A DNA stretch of 64,000 nucleotides from Lachnospiraceae bacterium (lineage in GTDB: Bacteria > Bacillota > Clostridia > Lachnospirales > Lachnospiraceae). Positions 63,785 through 64,000 of this stretch are shown here, piece by piece. Under the pieces are notes generated by a model. It saw only the letters and a program-made list of their open reading frames with translations, was not told the DNA's origin and did no database searches. How positions within the stretch are numbered: the stretch's first letter is position 1; every line of letters begins with the position of its first letter. The translations under genes were made by a program, and so were the position numbers. Location of the stretch: assembly GCA_910575445.1 (NCBI GenBank), contig CAJTFW010000006.1, positions 62,001 to 126,000 of the forward strand, written 5' to 3'.

Positions 63785-64000
63785 ATGAAAAAAGGAAAAA
63801 TATGGTTGTTGGCAGTCCTTTCCTTCGCTATGTTGGCGATTTCTGCCTGCGGCAGTAAAAATAATAGTGATTTACAAACAGGTACAACCGAGACAGACAG
63901 TCCCCAGGAGGATATAGCAGAGGACATAAAAGAGGAAGATTTGCCAGATGATGTCATAGCAACTCCAGAACCCGAAGAATCGGACGACTCCAAGTCTACA
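63785..64000 (+). CDS. Lipoprotein, 3' end outside window
   Basis: 72 residues visible from the ATG at 63785. The signal MKKGKIWLLAVLSFAMLAISAC has the lipobox AISAC (Cys22). The rest so far is an acidic, low-complexity linker (QEDIAEDIKEEDLPDD), as in substrate-binding or membrane-linked lipoproteins. AAGGAG lies 12 bases upstream. The frame stays open upstream to an ATG at 63722 that directly follows the recombinase stop; that start has no ribosome site. Confidence 0.75.
   Translation, partial: MKKGKIWLLAVLSFAMLAISACGSKNNSDLQTGTTETDSPQEDIAEDIKEEDLPDDVIATPEPEESDDSKST

Overview
The window looks like chromosomal DNA of a spore-forming, anaerobic, low-to-mid GC Firmicute, most probably a Lachnospiraceae gut bacterium. 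The grounds are a SipL-type spore coat protein, the rpsF-ssb-rpsR / gdpP-rplI-dnaB replication block, MecA, a T-box leader, a bacterial ferredoxin, a DUF1858 protein, sugar ABC and PTS loci and strong AGGAGG ribosome sites. I cannot fix the genus from sequence alone. No rRNA, tRNA or CRISPR array was found.

Layout. 1-8700: a surface-appendage locus. It holds the 3' part of an LPSTG pilin, two class C sortases, a pilin-like protein without an anchor, two SipW-type secreted proteins, a SipW-like signal peptidase and two further surface proteins. 8770-11725: a LysR regulator convergent with a PAS hybrid histidine kinase. 11858-15162: a thioredoxin-reductase-like flavoprotein convergent with feoAB. 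15220-19618: an AraC regulator divergent from a sucrose PTS permease and a GH32 hydrolase. 19751-22415: an ECF sigma/anti-sigma pair and a CarD-like regulator. 22456-28922 (minus): an iron-type alcohol dehydrogenase, a 437-bp nested inverted repeat, then malQ-plsC-ddl-murF. 29125-31109: a PrcB-like lipoprotein and sipL. 31174-31503: a resolvase/NUDIX remnant. 31527-34558: promoter, T-box, four tandem hairpin repeats and ilvB-ilvN. 34699-45387: a YesN/YesM-type two-component system, a complete YtfQ-type sugar ABC transporter, a fucose/arabinose-isomerase-family enzyme and a second YtfQ-like binding protein. 45406-47022: Sfp-type transferase, sirtuin and DUF951. 47139-52193: rpsF-ssb-rpsR, gdpP, rplI, dnaB. 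52617-54039 (minus): a second ECF sigma/anti-sigma pair. 54412-58726: ferredoxin, MerR regulator, DUF1858 protein, MecA and a GH18 protein. 58803-63722: a mobile-DNA patch, in which an amidase gene is cut short by a PD-(D/E)XK transposase-family gene that is itself split by a group II intron whose reverse transcriptase has lost its catalytic motif, followed by a large serine recombinase. The window ends inside a lipoprotein gene.

How the parts work together. The pilus locus joins two export/assembly systems usually seen apart: sortase C polymerisation, and SipW processing of TasA-like fibre proteins. The two-component system and ABC genes form one sugar-sensing and uptake module. The most unusual signal is non-coding. 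A family of about 100-bp structured elements occurs as seven copies at three loci, each just upstream of a ribosome binding site. The arms differ between loci but keep pairing, and four copies stand in tandem between the ilv T-box and ilvB. A second, unrelated structured element occurs as an inverted pair at 23697-24133.
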